Shown here piece after piece: positions 52,732 through 63,124 of a DNA stretch of 64,000 nucleotides. The stretch is from NCBI RefSeq assembly GCF_900112305.1, contig NZ_FOKT01000012.1:1-64000 (forward strand), given 5' to 3'. Positions within the stretch are counted from its first letter, which is position 1. Every line of letters begins with the position of its first letter. The notes below the pieces were generated by a model. The model worked only from the letters and a program-made list of their open reading frames with translations, did no database searches and was not told the origin of the DNA. Origin of the DNA: Microbulbifer thermotolerans (GTDB lineage Bacteria; Pseudomonadota; Gammaproteobacteria; Pseudomonadales; Cellvibrionaceae). The position numbers and the translations under genes were made by a program.

Positions 52732-53262
52732 ATGCCTATGCCACTGAATCAGAATTATTTTGAAATATTCGGCCTCACCCCTGAGTTCGATATTGATCGC
52801 GCGGCCCTGGCCGAGCGCTACCGGGAACTACAGCGGGAGTTCCACCCCGATAAGTACGCCGCCAAGTCCGAGCGCGAACAGCGGCTGGCGATGCAGTACG
52901 CGGCGAAGATTAACGAAGCCCATACCACTTTGCGCGATCCCGTGGCGCGCGCGGCTTACCTGTTGCGGCTCTCCGGCGTGGAAGTAAGTCCCGAACAGAC
53001 TACCAGCGACGCGGAATTTCTGATGCAGCAGATGGTACTGCGCGAGCGTTTGGAAGAAGTGCGGGACGCGGCAGAACCGGAAAGGGCGCTGGACCACCTT
53101 GGGGATGAAGTGCGCGGCCTTTTTGTTGCTGAGCAAAAACATTTCGCCGGGTACTTAACGGCGGGCGATTTGGAAGCGGCGAAAAACTCCCTCTTTAAAT
53201 TGCAATTTCTCGCCAAGTTGCAGCGACAAGTGGAAGACCTGGAAGAAGATTTACTGGATTAA
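52732..53262 (+). CDS. hscB: Fe-S assembly co-chaperone HscB
   Basis: A J-domain co-chaperone that brings IscU to HscA and stimulates its ATPase. 176 residues. The N-terminal J domain (about 8-80) has the HPD tripeptide in [14 protein letters not shown]; the C-terminal three-helix domain (about 90-172) binds IscU ([18 protein letters not shown]). ATG at 52732 or 52738; both are plausible. It ends two bases before hscA, so the two are translationally close. Confidence 0.95.
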   Translation: MPMPLNQNYFEIFGLTPEFDIDRAALAERYRELQREFHPDKYAAKSEREQRLAMQYAAKINEAHTTLRDPVARAAYLLRLSGVEVSPEQTTSDAEFLMQQMVLRERLEEVRDAAEPERALDHLGDEVRGLFVAEQKHFAGYLTAGDLEAAKNSLFKLQFLAKLQRQVEDLEEDLLD

Positions 53263-53264
53263 AA

Positions 53265-55130
53265 ATGGCATTACTGCAAATCTCCGAACCCGGCCAGACT
53301 CCCGAACCCCACCAGCGCAAACGTGCAGTTGGCATCGATCTGGGGACCACCAATTCACTGGTGGCCACGGTGCGCAGCGGCTCGGCAGAAGCCATAGCGG
53401 CGGAAGACGGCAGTGTGATACTGCCGTCGGTCGTGCACTACGGTGAAGCGGGCATCAGTGTGGGCGCCGTTGCCCGCGCCCGCGCCGGAGACGACCCGTA
53501 CAACACGCTGATCTCGGTCAAGCGCATGATGGGGCGGGGCATCGCCGATGTGCAGAGTTTCGGCGATCAATTGCCATACAGATTTGCTGATACCGATGGC
53601 GGAATGCCTTTGATTGAAACCGCTGCCGGGCCGGTGAGTCCCGTTCAGGTATCCGCCGAAATTTTGAAAACACTGGCGCAGCGTGGTCGGGAGGCCCTCG
53701 GCGGCGAGCTGGATGGCGCGGTCATTACCGTACCCGCCTATTTTGATGATGCCCAGCGCCAAGCCACCAAAGATGCCGCGCAACTGGCGGGTCTCAAGGT
53801 GCTGCGGTTGCTGAACGAGCCCACGGCGGCCGCGGTCGCCTATGGTCTGGATAGAGATGACGCCGACTCCAAGATCATAGCTGTCTACGATTTGGGGGGC
53901 GGCACCTTCGATATTTCCATTCTGCGCCTGTCCCGCGGTGTCTTTGAAGTGCTCTCTACCGGCGGTGATACCGCTCTCGGCGGCGACGACTTCGACCGCG
54001 CCATCGCCAGCTGGATCGCAGCACAGGCGGGATTGGGCACCGACCTGGACCCGGCCACCCAGCGTGAACTGCTGGATAATGCCTGTGCCGCCAAAGAGGC
54101 TTTGGCAAGCAAAGAGCAGGTGGAAGTCGCCTGTGGGGATTGGCGGGGCACTCTGGATCGCGCTGGTATGGCGCGGCTGCTGGACCCCCTGATCGACAAG
54201 ACACTGCGCGCCTGCCGGCGCGCCCTGCGCGATGCCGGCTTGTCTGTTGAGGATGTGCAGGAGGTGGTACTGGTGGGCGGTTCCACCCGTACCCTGCGCG
54301 TGCGCGAGCGGGTAGAGGAATACTTCGGCCGTCCGCCCCATGCGGATATAGACCCCGATCAGGTGGTTGCCATTGGCGCGGCCCTGCAGGCGGACGTGCT
54401 GGTAGGCAACAAATCCCGCGACGACCTGCTGCTGCTGGATGTGATACCTCTGTCTCTCGGTATCGAAACTATGGGTGGTTTGACGGAGAAACTGATTCAC
54501 CGCAACACCACGATTCCCGTAGCCAAGGCCCAGGAGTTCACCACTTTCAAAGACGGCCAGACAGCCATGGCGATCCACGTGGTGCAGGGAGAGCGCGAGT
54601 TGGTCAAGGACTGCCGCTCCCTGGCCCGTTTTGAATTGCGCGGTATACCGCCCATGGTGGCTGGTGCCGCCCATATCCGCGTGACTTTCCAGGTGGATGC
54701 GGACGGCCTTTTGTCGGTGACAGCGACGGAGAAGAGCAGTGGCGTCAGTGCCGATGTCACTGTCAAACCCTCCTATGGCCTGGAGGATAAGGACATTGCC
54801 CGCATGCTCCAGGATTCCTACGCCCACGCCGAGGAAGACAAGGTTGCGCGGGCGTTGCGCGAGGCCCAAGTGGAGGCGGAGCGCACCCTGGAGGCACTGC
54901 TGACTGCGTTGCAAGAAAATGGCGCTGAGCTGCTCAGCGAAGAGGAACTGAGCGATCTGGAGCGGGCCATGGAGGCGCTGCGGTTGGCGCACAACGGCGG
55001 CGATGCGGACGAAATCCGGCGGCGCATTGACGCGCTCAATCAGGTATCTGAGCCTTTCGCTGCGCGCCGTATGGATGCCTCCATTAAACGCGCCATGCAG
55101 GGGCACTCCCTGGACGAATTCGATCAATAA
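53265..55130 (+). CDS. hscA: Fe-S assembly chaperone HscA (Hsp70)
   Basis: A specialised Hsp70 that releases clusters from IscU. 621 residues (E. coli 616). The nucleotide-binding domain (about 20-385) has [30 protein letters not shown] and [17 protein letters not shown]. The substrate domain includes [21 protein letters not shown] and the helical lid up to [11 protein letters not shown]. The lid end [14 protein letters not shown] is typical of HscA rather than DnaK, which has a longer disordered tail. Confidence 0.97.
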   Translation: MALLQISEPGQTPEPHQRKRAVGIDLGTTNSLVATVRSGSAEAIAAEDGSVILPSVVHYGEAGISVGAVARARAGDDPYNTLISVKRMMGRGIADVQSFGDQLPYRFADTDGGMPLIETAAGPVSPVQVSAEILKTLAQRGREALGGELDGAVITVPAYFDDAQRQATKDAAQLAGLKVLRLLNEPTAAAVAYGLDRDDADSKIIAVYDLGGGTFDISILRLSRGVFEVLSTGGDTALGGDDFDRAIASWIAAQAGLGTDLDPATQRELLDNACAAKEALASKEQVEVACGDWRGTLDRAGMARLLDPLIDKTLRACRRALRDAGLSVEDVQEVVLVGGSTRTLRVRERVEEYFGRPPHADIDPDQVVAIGAALQADVLVGNKSRDDLLLLDVIPLSLGIETMGGLTEKLIHRNTTIPVAKAQEFTTFKDGQTAMAIHVVQGERELVKDCRSLARFELRGIPPMVAGAAHIRVTFQVDADGLLSVTATEKSSGVSADVTVKPSYGLEDKDIARMLQDSYAHAEEDKVARALREAQVEAERTLEALLTALQENGAELLSEEELSDLERAMEALRLAHNGGDADEIRRRIDALNQVSEPFAARRMDASIKRAMQGHSLDEFDQ

Positions 55131-55173
55131 ATGCCGGGACCCTGAGGGACCCACTGGATAGAGTTACAAGCCC

Positions 55174-55512
55174 ATGCCAAAAATCGTTTTTTTGCCCCAC
55201 GCCGAAATTTGCCCCGAGGGCAAGGTGGTGGAAGTGGAACCCGGAATCAGTATCTGTGACGCGGCCCTTGAGAACGGTGTTGAGATAGAGCACGCCTGCG
55301 AAAAATCCTGTGCCTGCACCACCTGTCACGTGATCGTGCGCGAGGGTTTTGACTCCCTGGAAGAGCCTGACGAACTGGAAGAGGACATGCTGGATAAGGC
55401 CTGGGGGTTGGAGCCGGAATCGCGCCTGTCCTGCCAGGCAATCGTGAGTGACGAAGATCTGGTGGTCGAGATTCCCAAATACACCATCAACCAGGTATCG
55501 GAAAAACATTGA
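55174..55512 (+). CDS. fdx: Isc-type [2Fe-2S] ferredoxin Fdx
   Basis: An electron donor for cluster assembly on IscU. 112 residues. The adrenodoxin-type ligands are C42, C48 and C51 within HACEKSCACTTCH (the extra cysteine is also usual) and C87 (RLSCQAIV), with the acidic interaction helix EEPDELEEDMLDKAWG between them. It follows hscA by 43 bp. Confidence 0.96.
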   Translation: MPKIVFLPHAEICPEGKVVEVEPGISICDAALENGVEIEHACEKSCACTTCHVIVREGFDSLEEPDELEEDMLDKAWGLEPESRLSCQAIVSDEDLVVEIPKYTINQVSEKH

Positions 55513-55560
55513 CCGGTTGGTCTGAATCGCCGCAGGTCTAGTTGCGAGGAGAAGACGCAG

Positions 55561-55755
55561 ATGAAATGGACAGATATCAACGACATCGCTATCGAGTTGG
55601 TGGAAGCATACCCGGACGTGGACCCACTCTCGGTCAACTTTGTTGAACTGCGCAACTGGGTGATGGAGCTGCCCGGTTTTGACGATGATCCCGAGCGCTG
55701 TGGTGAAAAAATTCTCGAGGCTATACAGGCGGCATGGATCGAAGAGGCCGAGTAA
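55561..55755 (+). CDS. iscX: IscX (Fe-S assembly adaptor)
   Basis: A 64-residue acidic protein matching the IscX/YfhJ family throughout: MKWTDINDIAIELVEAYPDVDPLSVNFVELRNWVMELPGFDDD-type sequence ending AIQAAWIEE. It binds IscS and iron and tunes the rate of cluster assembly. Last gene of the isc cluster, 48 bp after fdx, with GAGGAGAAG before the ATG. Confidence 0.95.
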   Translation: MKWTDINDIAIELVEAYPDVDPLSVNFVELRNWVMELPGFDDDPERCGEKILEAIQAAWIEEAE

Positions 55756-55790
55756 GTCACCAGATAGTACAAACTTCGTGCAACAGCGCG

Positions 55791-55796
55791 TATAAT
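55791..55796 (+). promoter_or_regulatory. Probable -10 element upstream of ndk
   Basis: A perfect TATAAT box 131 bp upstream of ndk, between iscX and ndk. The -35 region 17 bp upstream (TACAAA) is poor. It would give ndk its own promoter with a ~120-nt leader that includes a CAACTGTTTGAGTTGC hairpin near 55866-55881. Confidence 0.45.
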
Positions 55797-55926
55797 CCGC
55801 CCTCCGCAAAATGGCGGTGATTAAAATCTGAGTGCTCCGCGCGGGCACACAAGAATTCATTGAAGAGCAACTGTTTGAGTTGCTCTTTCTGTATAAGCAT
55901 TGCAAACACTGAAATTGGAGAACAAG

Positions 55927-56355
55927 ATGGCCCTGGAACGCACTCTTTCCATTATCAAGCCGGACGCGGTAGCCAAGAATGTTATCGGCGAAATCGAAAC
56001 CCGCTTCGAAAAAGCCGGTTTGCGTATTGTTGCCATGAAAATGCTGCACCTGTCCCGCGAGAAGGCCGAGGGCTTCTATGCCGAACACAAAGAGCGTCCC
56101 TTCTTCAAAGATCTGGTGGACTTCATGACTTCCGGTCCGGTCGTGGTACAGGTACTGGAAGGTGAAAATGCTATTCAGGCAAACCGCGACCTGATGGGTG
56201 CCACCAATCCGCAGGAGGCAGCTCCCGGCACTATCCGCGCCGACTTCGCCCAGAGCATCGACGCCAATGCGGTACACGGCTCCGACTCCCCTGAGTCTGC
56301 AGCGCGTGAGGTGAGCTACTTCTTTGCCGAAGACGAAATTTGCCCGCGCAGCTGA
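55927..56355 (+). CDS. ndk: Nucleoside diphosphate kinase
   Basis: Balances nucleoside triphosphate pools by phosphate transfer through a histidine. 142 residues (E. coli 143). [18 protein letters not shown] at the start, and the active-site histidine in [11 protein letters not shown] (about residue 117). I start at the ATG at 55927 with TTGGAGAAC upstream; the longer frame from 55900 is not family-like. It stands between iscX and rlmN, the usual gammaproteobacterial order. Confidence 0.97.
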   Translation: MALERTLSIIKPDAVAKNVIGEIETRFEKAGLRIVAMKMLHLSREKAEGFYAEHKERPFFKDLVDFMTSGPVVVQVLEGENAIQANRDLMGATNPQEAAPGTIRADFAQSIDANAVHGSDSPESAAREVSYFFAEDEICPRS

Positions 56356-56480
56356 TTTCGCGACAAAGGCAGTGTGAAGGGCCCGCTCCGCAGCGGATTG
56401 TGGCACTTTGTCAAAGTGCGCAGGCCGCTCACGGAAAGAAGCGGGTCCACTCCTAAGCCTGAACCCCACGAGGTAATCCC

Positions 56481-57644
56481 ATGACCCAAGCGCAAACCGC
56501 CAAAACCAACCTGCTCGGCCTGTCCCCGGACAAGCTGGCCGCCTTCTTTGAATCGCTGGGCGAAAAGCGTTTTCGCGCGGTGCAGGTGCTCAAGTGGATT
56601 CACCAAAATGGGGTCGATGACTTCTCGCAGATGACCAATATCTCCAAGGTACTGCGAGAGAAATTGGCTCAGGTGGCAGAGGTGCGGGCGCCCGAGGTAC
56701 TGGGTCAGTGGGACTCCGCCGACGGCACGCGCAAATGGCTGATCCGCGTCGAGGGCGGCAATGCCATTGAGACCGTCTATATCCCCGATGGTGACCGAGG
56801 TACCCTCTGCGTATCCTCCCAGGTTGGCTGCTCTTTGGACTGTAGCTTTTGCGCCACAGGCAAGCAGGGCTTCAATCGCGACCTGAGCGCGGCGGAGATC
56901 ATCGGTCAGGTGTGGATCGCCTGTAAGTCCTTCGGTCAGTTGCAGCCGAAAGGTCCGCGCAAGGTGACCAACGTCGTTATGATGGGTATGGGCGAACCGC
57001 TGTTGAATTTTGACAATGTGGTCGACGCCATGACCCTGATGATGGAAGACAATGCCTACGGCATTTCCAAGCGCCGGGTCACCCTATCTACATCCGGCGT
57101 GGTGCCCGCGCTGGACCGCCTCGCGGATGTGACTGATGTCAGTCTGGCGATCTCCCTGCACGCGCCCAACGACGAGCTGCGCAACCAGCTGGTTCCCATC
57201 AATAAAAAATATCCCATCGCCATGCTGCTGGATTCCGCCCAGCGCTACATAGAGCGCATGCCGGACAGCCATCGCAAGATCACCATTGAGTACACCCTGA
57301 TCCGCGAGGTCAACGACCGTCCCGAGCATGCCGAGCAGTTGGCGGAGCTGCTGCGCGATGTGCCAGTCAAGATAAATCTGATACCCTTCAATCCGTTTGA
57401 GCTGTCCGACTACGAGCGGGTAAGCAACAATGCTTTGCGACGCTTTCAACAGATTTTGTTGGACAAAGGTTATACGGTAACCGTGCGCACCACCCGCGGC
57501 GATGACATTGCCGCGGCCTGCGGTCAGTTGGCTGGCAGCGTTAACGATCGCACGCGCCGCTCTGAACGCTACCGCAATGCCCGGCTCCGAGACGATGGCG
57601 CAGACCAAGGCGAGATAGAAAGCCCGGTGCGCTTCGTCGGGTGA
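56481..57644 (+). CDS. rlmN: Dual-specificity rRNA/tRNA adenine-C2 methyltransferase RlmN
   Basis: A radical-SAM enzyme that methylates A2503 of 23S rRNA and A37 of some tRNAs. 387 residues. The [4Fe-4S]/SAM motif CX3CX2C is in [18 protein letters not shown] (cysteines near 115, 119 and 122), followed by [16 protein letters not shown] and [17 protein letters not shown]. The C-terminal catalytic cysteine lies in [15 protein letters not shown]. The C-terminal tail past residue 365 is variable. First of the rlmN-pilF-rodZ-ispG string. Confidence 0.96.
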   Translation: MTQAQTAKTNLLGLSPDKLAAFFESLGEKRFRAVQVLKWIHQNGVDDFSQMTNISKVLREKLAQVAEVRAPEVLGQWDSADGTRKWLIRVEGGNAIETVYIPDGDRGTLCVSSQVGCSLDCSFCATGKQGFNRDLSAAEIIGQVWIACKSFGQLQPKGPRKVTNVVMMGMGEPLLNFDNVVDAMTLMMEDNAYGISKRRVTLSTSGVVPALDRLADVTDVSLAISLHAPNDELRNQLVPINKKYPIAMLLDSAQRYIERMPDSHRKITIEYTLIREVNDRPEHAEQLAELLRDVPVKINLIPFNPFELSDYERVSNNALRRFQQILLDKGYTVTVRTTRGDDIAAACGQLAGSVNDRTRRSERYRNARLRDDGADQGEIESPVRFVG

Positions 57645-57680
57645 TGTCGACAGAACATCACCGGAGGCCGGAACAAAACA

Positions 57681-58475
57681 ATGACAGGTGATGTTGTGTT
57701 AGCGAAAAAACTCTCCGGACTTCTTTTTGGCTTGATCCTCTCGGTCGCGCTGAGCGGCTGTGTCACAACCGGCCTGCCGCAGCGGCAGGAAGTTGATATT
57801 GAAAAAGCGGTTCAGACCCATGTGCAGCTGGGGCTGCGTTACCTGAGAAATGGCGACAACCGCGAGGCGGCCCGCCACCATTTCAACAAGGCCCTGGAAC
57901 TCGGTAAAAAGGACCCTATGGCCCATCTCGGACTCGCGCTGATGTATCAGACGGACGGCGAGGTAGAGGTGGCTGAATCCCACTTCAAGAAAGCGTTGCG
58001 CTACGGAGACAACTTCTCCATGGCGCGGACCAACTACGGTGCCTTTCTCTACCAGCAGGAGCGCTACGAGGAAGCGCTAGTGCAGTTTGAGAAAGCGGCT
58101 TCCGATCTCACCTATAACCGCCGCTCCTATGCGCTGACCAACTATGGCCGTACAGCCGCAAAGCTGGGCAAGGTGGAAGAGGCAGAGAAGGCTTACACCC
58201 GCGCCCTGGCGCTGGATGACGATTTGCCTCAAGCCTTACTGGAATTGGCCGAACTTAAATTTAATACCGGTGCTTATGTAGAGGCAAAGCACTACCTGGA
58301 CAGATACAGTGCGAAAAACCGGCAGATACCTCAGTCCCTGTGGCTGGGTATCCGAATTGAGAAAATTTTTGGCAACCGGGACAAGGAACGGAGTTATGCC
58401 CTGGCGCTGAAAAATCTCTACCCCTATTCGGCGGAAGCGCTGAAGTACAAACAGACTATGGCCAATGACGGATAA
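57681..58475 (+). CDS. pilF: Type IV pilus assembly lipoprotein PilF/PilW
   Basis: An outer-membrane pilotin needed for assembly of the PilQ secretin. 264 residues: a lipoprotein signal with lipobox ALSGC (C27), then five or six tetratricopeptide repeats (about 45-250; for example LGLRYLRNGDNREAARHHFN, MYQTDGEVEVAESHFKKALR and YQQERYEEALVQFEKA). A GGAGG sequence lies 13 bases before the start. Its last codons overlap rodZ by 11 bp, so the two are translationally coupled. Confidence 0.93.
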   Translation: MTGDVVLAKKLSGLLFGLILSVALSGCVTTGLPQRQEVDIEKAVQTHVQLGLRYLRNGDNREAARHHFNKALELGKKDPMAHLGLALMYQTDGEVEVAESHFKKALRYGDNFSMARTNYGAFLYQQERYEEALVQFEKAASDLTYNRRSYALTNYGRTAAKLGKVEEAEKAYTRALALDDDLPQALLELAELKFNTGAYVEAKHYLDRYSAKNRQIPQSLWLGIRIEKIFGNRDKERSYALALKNLYPYSAEALKYKQTMANDG

Positions 58476-59445
58476 CCTTTCCGATATCGCCCGCGAGCAG
58501 ACGGGTGAATCCCGTGAACAGCTGCTGGATAATTCCCCCGGCAGCCAGCTGCAACGCGCCCGGGAGGCGGCCGGCCTGAGCCGGGAGGAATTGTCCAACC
58601 GCCTGTGCATGACCGGGAACAAACTGGAACTGCTGGAGCGCGATCAGTACGACCGCCTGCCGGGCGCCATCTATGTGCGCGGCTATATCCGCAATCTCTG
58701 CAAAGAGCTGAATATCGACGAGGGGCCCGTGTTGCAGGCGTTCTCCGGCTATTGCAGTGCCGAGGAAGAGAGCCGTGAAATACTTGCCCACGTCAGCCGT
58801 GGAGGGGAAGTTTCTCCGGTTCGACACCGCATGCGGGGCCTATTGGTGTTGCCGCTGTTGCTGGTGGGGGTTGTTTTCTGGTGGCTATATGGCCGCGATG
58901 TGGCACAGCAGCCGGCTGCGCTCGCCAGCGGGGGCCTGTATCCGGAAGCGCCAAGGGATGAGCTGGCCGCCGTGGAGCCTGAGGGCGGTGACGCTGTCGT
59001 TGCGGATGGAACGGCTGCCACGGATTCAGCGGAGAGTGAGGCCGAACTCAGTACCATGCCTGCAATTGAGGCGGATCCGATCTCCGCTGTCGGTGAATCG
59101 GAACAGGTGCCGGCAATTGCTGAACCGCAGGCCGTCGTGACGCCGGCCACCAGTGCTGAAGAGTCTGGCTCCGGGCAGTCAGTGGAACCCTCCGCAGCAC
59201 CTGTCGACGGCGCACTGCGGCTGACGTTTGTCGAGGAGTCCTGGGTCGAGGTCAAGGACGCCAGCGGCCGCGTACTGCTGGCCAAGTTGCAGCCCGCCGG
59301 TACTGAAGTCGAGCTGAGCGGTGAGGCCCCTTATCAGTTAATGCTGGGCAATGCCCGGGGAGCACAAGTGCTCTATCGCGGCGAGCTGATTGACAGTGAC
59401 CCCATCGGTAGCCGCCGCACCCGCCGCCTGACAGTGGGCGAGTAG
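58465..59445 (+). CDS. rodZ: Cell-shape protein RodZ
   Basis: A bitopic inner-membrane protein linking MreB filaments to the wall-synthesis machinery. 326 residues: a cytoplasmic helix-turn-helix domain (about 25-95, [38 protein letters not shown]), one membrane helix (about 126-146, [18 protein letters not shown]), a low-complexity Glu/Ala/Ser-rich periplasmic linker (about 150-245), and a C-terminal DUF4115 beta domain ([20 protein letters not shown] to the end). The start overlaps the pilF stop. Confidence 0.94.
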   Translation: MTDNLSDIAREQTGESREQLLDNSPGSQLQRAREAAGLSREELSNRLCMTGNKLELLERDQYDRLPGAIYVRGYIRNLCKELNIDEGPVLQAFSGYCSAEEESREILAHVSRGGEVSPVRHRMRGLLVLPLLLVGVVFWWLYGRDVAQQPAALASGGLYPEAPRDELAAVEPEGGDAVVADGTAATDSAESEAELSTMPAIEADPISAVGESEQVPAIAEPQAVVTPATSAEESGSGQSVEPSAAPVDGALRLTFVEESWVEVKDASGRVLLAKLQPAGTEVELSGEAPYQLMLGNARGAQVLYRGELIDSDPIGSRRTRRLTVGE

Positions 59446-59494
59446 TTCACTCTTCGCTAGGGCGCGGCCCCTGTAGGTTTGCGCCCAATCTCTC

Positions 59495-59500
59495 TATAAT
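59495..59500 (+). promoter_or_regulatory. Possible -10 element upstream of ispG
   Basis: TATAAT 44 bp before the ispG start, in the 98-bp gap after rodZ. The -35 box is weak. It would allow ispG to be expressed apart from the pilF-rodZ transcript. Confidence 0.4.
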
Positions 59501-59543
59501 CCCTCCTTCATTTTTTGTATCCGCAAAACTGCCAGGTCACCCT

Positions 59544-60656
59544 ATGCAATTTGAGTCTCCCATCGCCCGTCGCCAGTCGCGTCAGATCATGGTTGGCGAT
59601 GTGCCCGTCGGCGGCGGTGCTCCCATCTCGGTGCAGAGCATGACCAACACCGACACTTGTGATGTCGCGGCTACTGTGGCTCAGGTGCAGCGCTTGCAGC
59701 AGGCGGGTGCGGACATTGTGCGGGTATCCGTCCCGAGTCTGGACGCCGCCGAAGCCTTCGGTGAAATCAAAAAGCAGGTGAGCGTGCCCCTAGTGGCGGA
59801 TATTCACTTCGATTACCGCATCGCACTCAGAGTTGCCGACTTGGGTGTCGACTGCCTGCGGATCAACCCGGGTAATATCGGTCGGGAAAAGCGTATCCGC
59901 GCGGTGGTGGACAAAGCGCGCGATCTGAATATTCCGATCCGCATTGGCGTTAACGCCGGTTCCCTGGAAAAAGACTTGCAAAAAAAATACGGCGAGCCGA
60001 CACCGGATGCACTGGTGGAGTCCGCCTTGCGCCACGTGGAGATTCTCGACAGCCTGGACTTCCACAATTTCAAGGTGAGCGTCAAGGCATCGGACATTTT
60101 CATGGCCACCGCTGCCTACCGAAAACTGGCCCAGCTGATAGAACAGCCCTTGCACCTGGGGATCACCGAAGCCGGCGGCCTGCGTTCCGGCACGGTCAAA
60201 TCCGCCATCGGTCTCGGAGCATTGCTGCTGGACGGGATTGGCGACACGCTGCGGGTTTCCCTTGCTGCCGATCCGGTGGAAGAGGTCAAGGTGGGTTGGG
60301 ATCTGCTCAAGAGCCTGCGCCTGCGCACCAAGGGGATTAACTTTATCGCCTGCCCCAGCTGTTCGCGGCAAAACTTCGACGTGGTCAAGACAATGAACGA
60401 ATTGGAGGCGCGCCTTGAAGATATCACCACCCCGCTGGATGTCGCCGTGATCGGCTGCATTGTCAATGGCCCCGGGGAAGCAAAAGAGGCGGATATCGGG
60501 CTCGCCGGCGGTACGCCGAGCCACGCGATTTATGTGGACGGCCAGCCGGACCGCAAATTCAAGAACGACAACCTGGTCGACGACCTGGAAAAACTGATTC
60601 GCGAAAAGGCCGCTGCCAAGGCCGAGCGGGAGGCGGATATAATCGCCAAGGCGTAG
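59544..60656 (+). CDS. ispG: 4-hydroxy-3-methylbut-2-en-1-yl diphosphate synthase IspG
   Basis: A [4Fe-4S] enzyme of the methylerythritol-phosphate isoprenoid pathway. 370 residues, the bacterial two-domain form. An N-terminal TIM barrel (about 1-255; [40 protein letters not shown]) precedes the cluster domain with [10 protein letters not shown] (C271 and C274) and the third cysteine plus catalytic glutamate in [17 protein letters not shown] full repeat copy separates it from hisS, which usually follows closely. Confidence 0.97.
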   Translation: MQFESPIARRQSRQIMVGDVPVGGGAPISVQSMTNTDTCDVAATVAQVQRLQQAGADIVRVSVPSLDAAEAFGEIKKQVSVPLVADIHFDYRIALRVADLGVDCLRINPGNIGREKRIRAVVDKARDLNIPIRIGVNAGSLEKDLQKKYGEPTPDALVESALRHVEILDSLDFHNFKVSVKASDIFMATAAYRKLAQLIEQPLHLGITEAGGLRSGTVKSAIGLGALLLDGIGDTLRVSLAADPVEEVKVGWDLLKSLRLRTKGINFIACPSCSRQNFDVVKTMNELEARLEDITTPLDVAVIGCIVNGPGEAKEADIGLAGGTPSHAIYVDGQPDRKFKNDNLVDDLEKLIREKAAAKAEREADIIAKA

Positions 60657-60973
60657 TGCCAGGGAACTTCTGATGAATTCGCATGAGCGTTGTAGCCGGT
60701 GTCGGGGCGCTCAGGTTATGGGCTGGATATTTCGAAAATACACGAGTACATCCCTGTAACTCCGCCGGATATCTCCGTGTTTCCGGTGGTTCCGAGATAT
60801 CCATCCCGTTATCTGAGCTCCCATCTGGCCTTGCAGTCTTTTTACCGCCAGGAGGCGAATTTATTAGAGGCTCCCTACAGGAGCCCGCAATAAGTGGCAG
60901 AAAATCGATGTGCAGGCGCCTAGTCGATATCGGCTCTAGTGGCGCTGAGTTAACCAGTAAGTAAGGAACACCG
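60657..60973. other. ispG-hisS gap occupied by a repeat
   Basis: Of the 317 bases, about 215 are a repeat copy (60661-60876). The remaining ~95 bases lead to the TTG start of hisS, with AAGGAAC just before it; no clear promoter boxes seen. Confidence 0.7.
60661..60876 (+). repeat. Full-length, diverged dispersed repeat
   Basis: From AGGGAACTTCTGATGAATTC to TTATTAGAGGCTCCCT. The core boxes are TTTCGAAA on the left and a mutated TTCCGAGA on the right, and the inner tandem units are recognisable (GTACATCCCTGTAACTCCG). The long right arm (GCAGTCTTTTTACCGCCAGG) is the subtype seen at 23.1 and 25.9 kb. It is older than the cluster around 22-26 kb, judging by mismatches. Confidence 0.85.
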
Positions 60974-62236
60974 TTGAAACAACTTCGCGCAATTCGCGGC
61001 ATGAACGATCTGCTGCCGGATCAGTCTCCGGTCTGGCAGTATGTGGAATCCACACTGAGCGAGCTCTTTGCCCGCTATGGCTACAGCGAGATCCGCACCC
61101 CTTACCTGGAGGCGACGGAGCTGTTCAGCCGCGCCGTGGGAGAAGTCACGGACATTGTCGAGAAGGAGATGTATACCTTCGATGACAAGAGCGGTGACAG
61201 TGTAACCCTGCGTCCGGAAGGCACCGCCGGCACAGTGCGCGCTGCCATCCAAAACAATTTGCTCAACCAGCCGCAGCGCCTTTGGTATTTCGGGCCCATG
61301 TTCCGCTACGAACGCCCGCAGAAAGGGCGCCTGCGGCAGTTTCACCAATTTGGTGTCGAGGTTTTCGGAATCCCGGGGCCCGATATCGACGCGGAAATCC
61401 TGATTATGACCGCGCGCCTCTGGCGTCAGTTGGGCATTGCCGACAGCGTGAGTCTGCAGCTGAACTCCCTGGGCAATGCTGCCAGCCGCGCCGCTTATCG
61501 CGAGGCCCTGGTGGATTACCTGCAGGCCCGCCGCGAGCAGTTGGACGAGGACAGTCAGCGCCGCCTGGAACGCAACCCGCTGCGCATCCTCGACAGTAAA
61601 AATCCCCAGACACAGGAACTGCTGGCCGGTGCACCCTGTCTACTGGATTTCCTGGACGAGGAATCCAAAGCCCATTTCGACGGTCTGAAGGCACTGCTGG
61701 ACGCCGCCGGGGTGAGCTACGAGATCAACCCCAAGCTGGTGCGCGGTCTCGATTACTACGGCAAAACGGTATTTGAGTGGGTCACCGATAGCCTCGGCGC
61801 CCAAGGTACCGTATGCGCCGGTGGCCGCTACGATGGCTTGGTGGAACAGATGGGCGGCAAGCCGACGCCGGCGGTAGGCTTCGGCCTCGGCGTTGAGCGC
61901 TTGGTTCTGATGCTGGAGACACTGGGCGTACTGCCGGAGTTTCTGAATCGCCAAGTAGATGCCTATCTGGTGGCCGTGGGTGAGGTACAATCAGCGGCTT
62001 TAGCTGCGGCGGAGCGGCTGCGTGAAGATCTGCCCTGGCTGCGTCTGCAGGCCCATATGGGCGGCGGCAGCTTTAAGAGCCAGATGAAAAAGGCCGACAA
62101 GAGCGGTGCTGACTATGCGCTGATCATTGGCGAGGACGAGGCCGCCTCGGGGCAGGTGACGGTCAAGTACCTGCGCGAGGAACAGCCGCAACAGACTGTG
62201 GCGCTGGAGGCTTTGGCGGCGCTGCTGCGGGAGTAG
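60974..62236 (+). CDS. hisS: Histidyl-tRNA synthetase
   Basis: A class II synthetase that charges tRNA-His; 420 residues (E. coli 424). The N-terminal [19 protein letters not shown], motif 1 region [14 protein letters not shown], motif 2 [19 protein letters not shown] (about 113-131), the histidine-A motif [16 protein letters not shown], motif 3 [11 protein letters not shown] (about 297-307) and the C-terminal anticodon-binding domain are all present. The start is a TTG with AAGGAAC upstream; the next ATG would cut into IRGMND, so TTG is preferred. Confidence 0.96.
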   Translation: MKQLRAIRGMNDLLPDQSPVWQYVESTLSELFARYGYSEIRTPYLEATELFSRAVGEVTDIVEKEMYTFDDKSGDSVTLRPEGTAGTVRAAIQNNLLNQPQRLWYFGPMFRYERPQKGRLRQFHQFGVEVFGIPGPDIDAEILIMTARLWRQLGIADSVSLQLNSLGNAASRAAYREALVDYLQARREQLDEDSQRRLERNPLRILDSKNPQTQELLAGAPCLLDFLDEESKAHFDGLKALLDAAGVSYEINPKLVRGLDYYGKTVFEWVTDSLGAQGTVCAGGRYDGLVEQMGGKPTPAVGFGLGVERLVLMLETLGVLPEFLNRQVDAYLVAVGEVQSAALAAAERLREDLPWLRLQAHMGGGSFKSQMKKADKSGADYALIIGEDEAASGQVTVKYLREEQPQQTVALEALAALLRE

Positions 62237-62377
62237 TGCACGGCAACCGGAGCCACCGGTGCCGGAGCATTGAGGTAATGCGAAGACAAGGCGGTCCGCT
62301 GTCCTCGCACAGGAAAATGGTAACCCGGCTTTGTGCATCCCGGGCCCTGGAACAAAACAGGAAAGGCAAACAATTAC

Positions 62378-63124
62378 ATGGCAGACCATCTGACAGAACA
62401 AGAACAGATAGAAACGCTCAAGCGCTGGTGGGCGGAAAATGGTAAGGGAATTGTGACCGGCGTGGTTCTGGCGCTGGCCGGCTATTTCGGGTACCAGTGG
62501 TGGCAGAACTCCGAGCGGGCCAAGGCCGAGGAGGCCTCCAATCTGTACCAGAACTTTGTCGAGGCGGTGTCCGCCAATGGTGGCGAGCCGGACAACAAGC
62601 AGATGACCACTGCCAAAAGTATTAGTCAGCAGCTGAAGGACGAATTCCCCAAGGGCATCTACGCCAGCCACGCGGCTCTGCGTCTCGCCGCTGAGGCGGC
62701 AGAGGAAAACGACCTGGAAAGCGCGGAAAAAGAACTGCAGTGGGTGCTGGACAACACCCAAGAGGAAACCTTGAAACTCTTGGCCAAGCGCCGCCTGGCC
62801 GCAGTGATGGCCGCGCGCGGGAAGCCGGACGAAGGACTGAAACTGCTCGAAGGTGCTGTGCCCTCATCCTTCGCCGCGCTGTTTGCCGAGACCCGCGGCG
62901 ATATTCTGTTACAAAAGGGTGAGGAGGCCGGAGCCCGCGCCGCTTACCAGCAGGCGCTGGCGCAGCTGTTGCCGGAACAGGCGGAGAGCGCCCAGCTACT
63001 GCGCCTGAAGGCAGAGAGTCTGTCTGCACAGGATGACGGCGCAGAGGACAAGAGTGAAGCACAAGGCGGTGAAAACGAAGTAGAACCTGCAGACGCAGGG
63101 GCCGAGGAGAGCAGCGAACAATGA
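62378..63124 (+). CDS. yfgM: YfgM, SecYEG-associated membrane TPR protein
   Basis: 248 residues. A short cytoplasmic N-terminus with LTEQEQIETLKRWWAENGKG, a membrane helix (about 24-43, IVTGVVLALAGYFGYQWW), and a periplasmic tetratricopeptide-like domain to about residue 210, then an acidic low-complexity tail. In E. coli YfgM binds PpiD and the Sec translocon and helps periplasmic folding. I start at the ATG at 62378 because the conserved MADHLTEQEQ begins there. The stop codon overlaps the bamB start (ATGA), so the genes are coupled. Confidence 0.93.
   Translation: MADHLTEQEQIETLKRWWAENGKGIVTGVVLALAGYFGYQWWQNSERAKAEEASNLYQNFVEAVSANGGEPDNKQMTTAKSISQQLKDEFPKGIYASHAALRLAAEAAEENDLESAEKELQWVLDNTQEETLKLLAKRRLAAVMAARGKPDEGLKLLEGAVPSSFAALFAETRGDILLQKGEEAGARAAYQQALAQLLPEQAESAQLLRLKAESLSAQDDGAEDKSEAQGGENEVEPADAGAEESSEQ

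Noticed and set aside
53355..55154. 599-residue frame antisense to hscA
   Set aside because: Antisense shadow; hscA is a complete Hsp70.
56402..56420. GCACTTTG-TC-AAAGTGC hairpin between ndk and rlmN as a terminator
   Set aside because: Weak A+T-rich stem with no U tract; not strong enough to annotate.
55084..56469. 461-residue minus-strand frame across fdx, iscX and ndk
   Set aside because: It spans three conserved genes and their gaps; no recognisable domain and no plausible start site.
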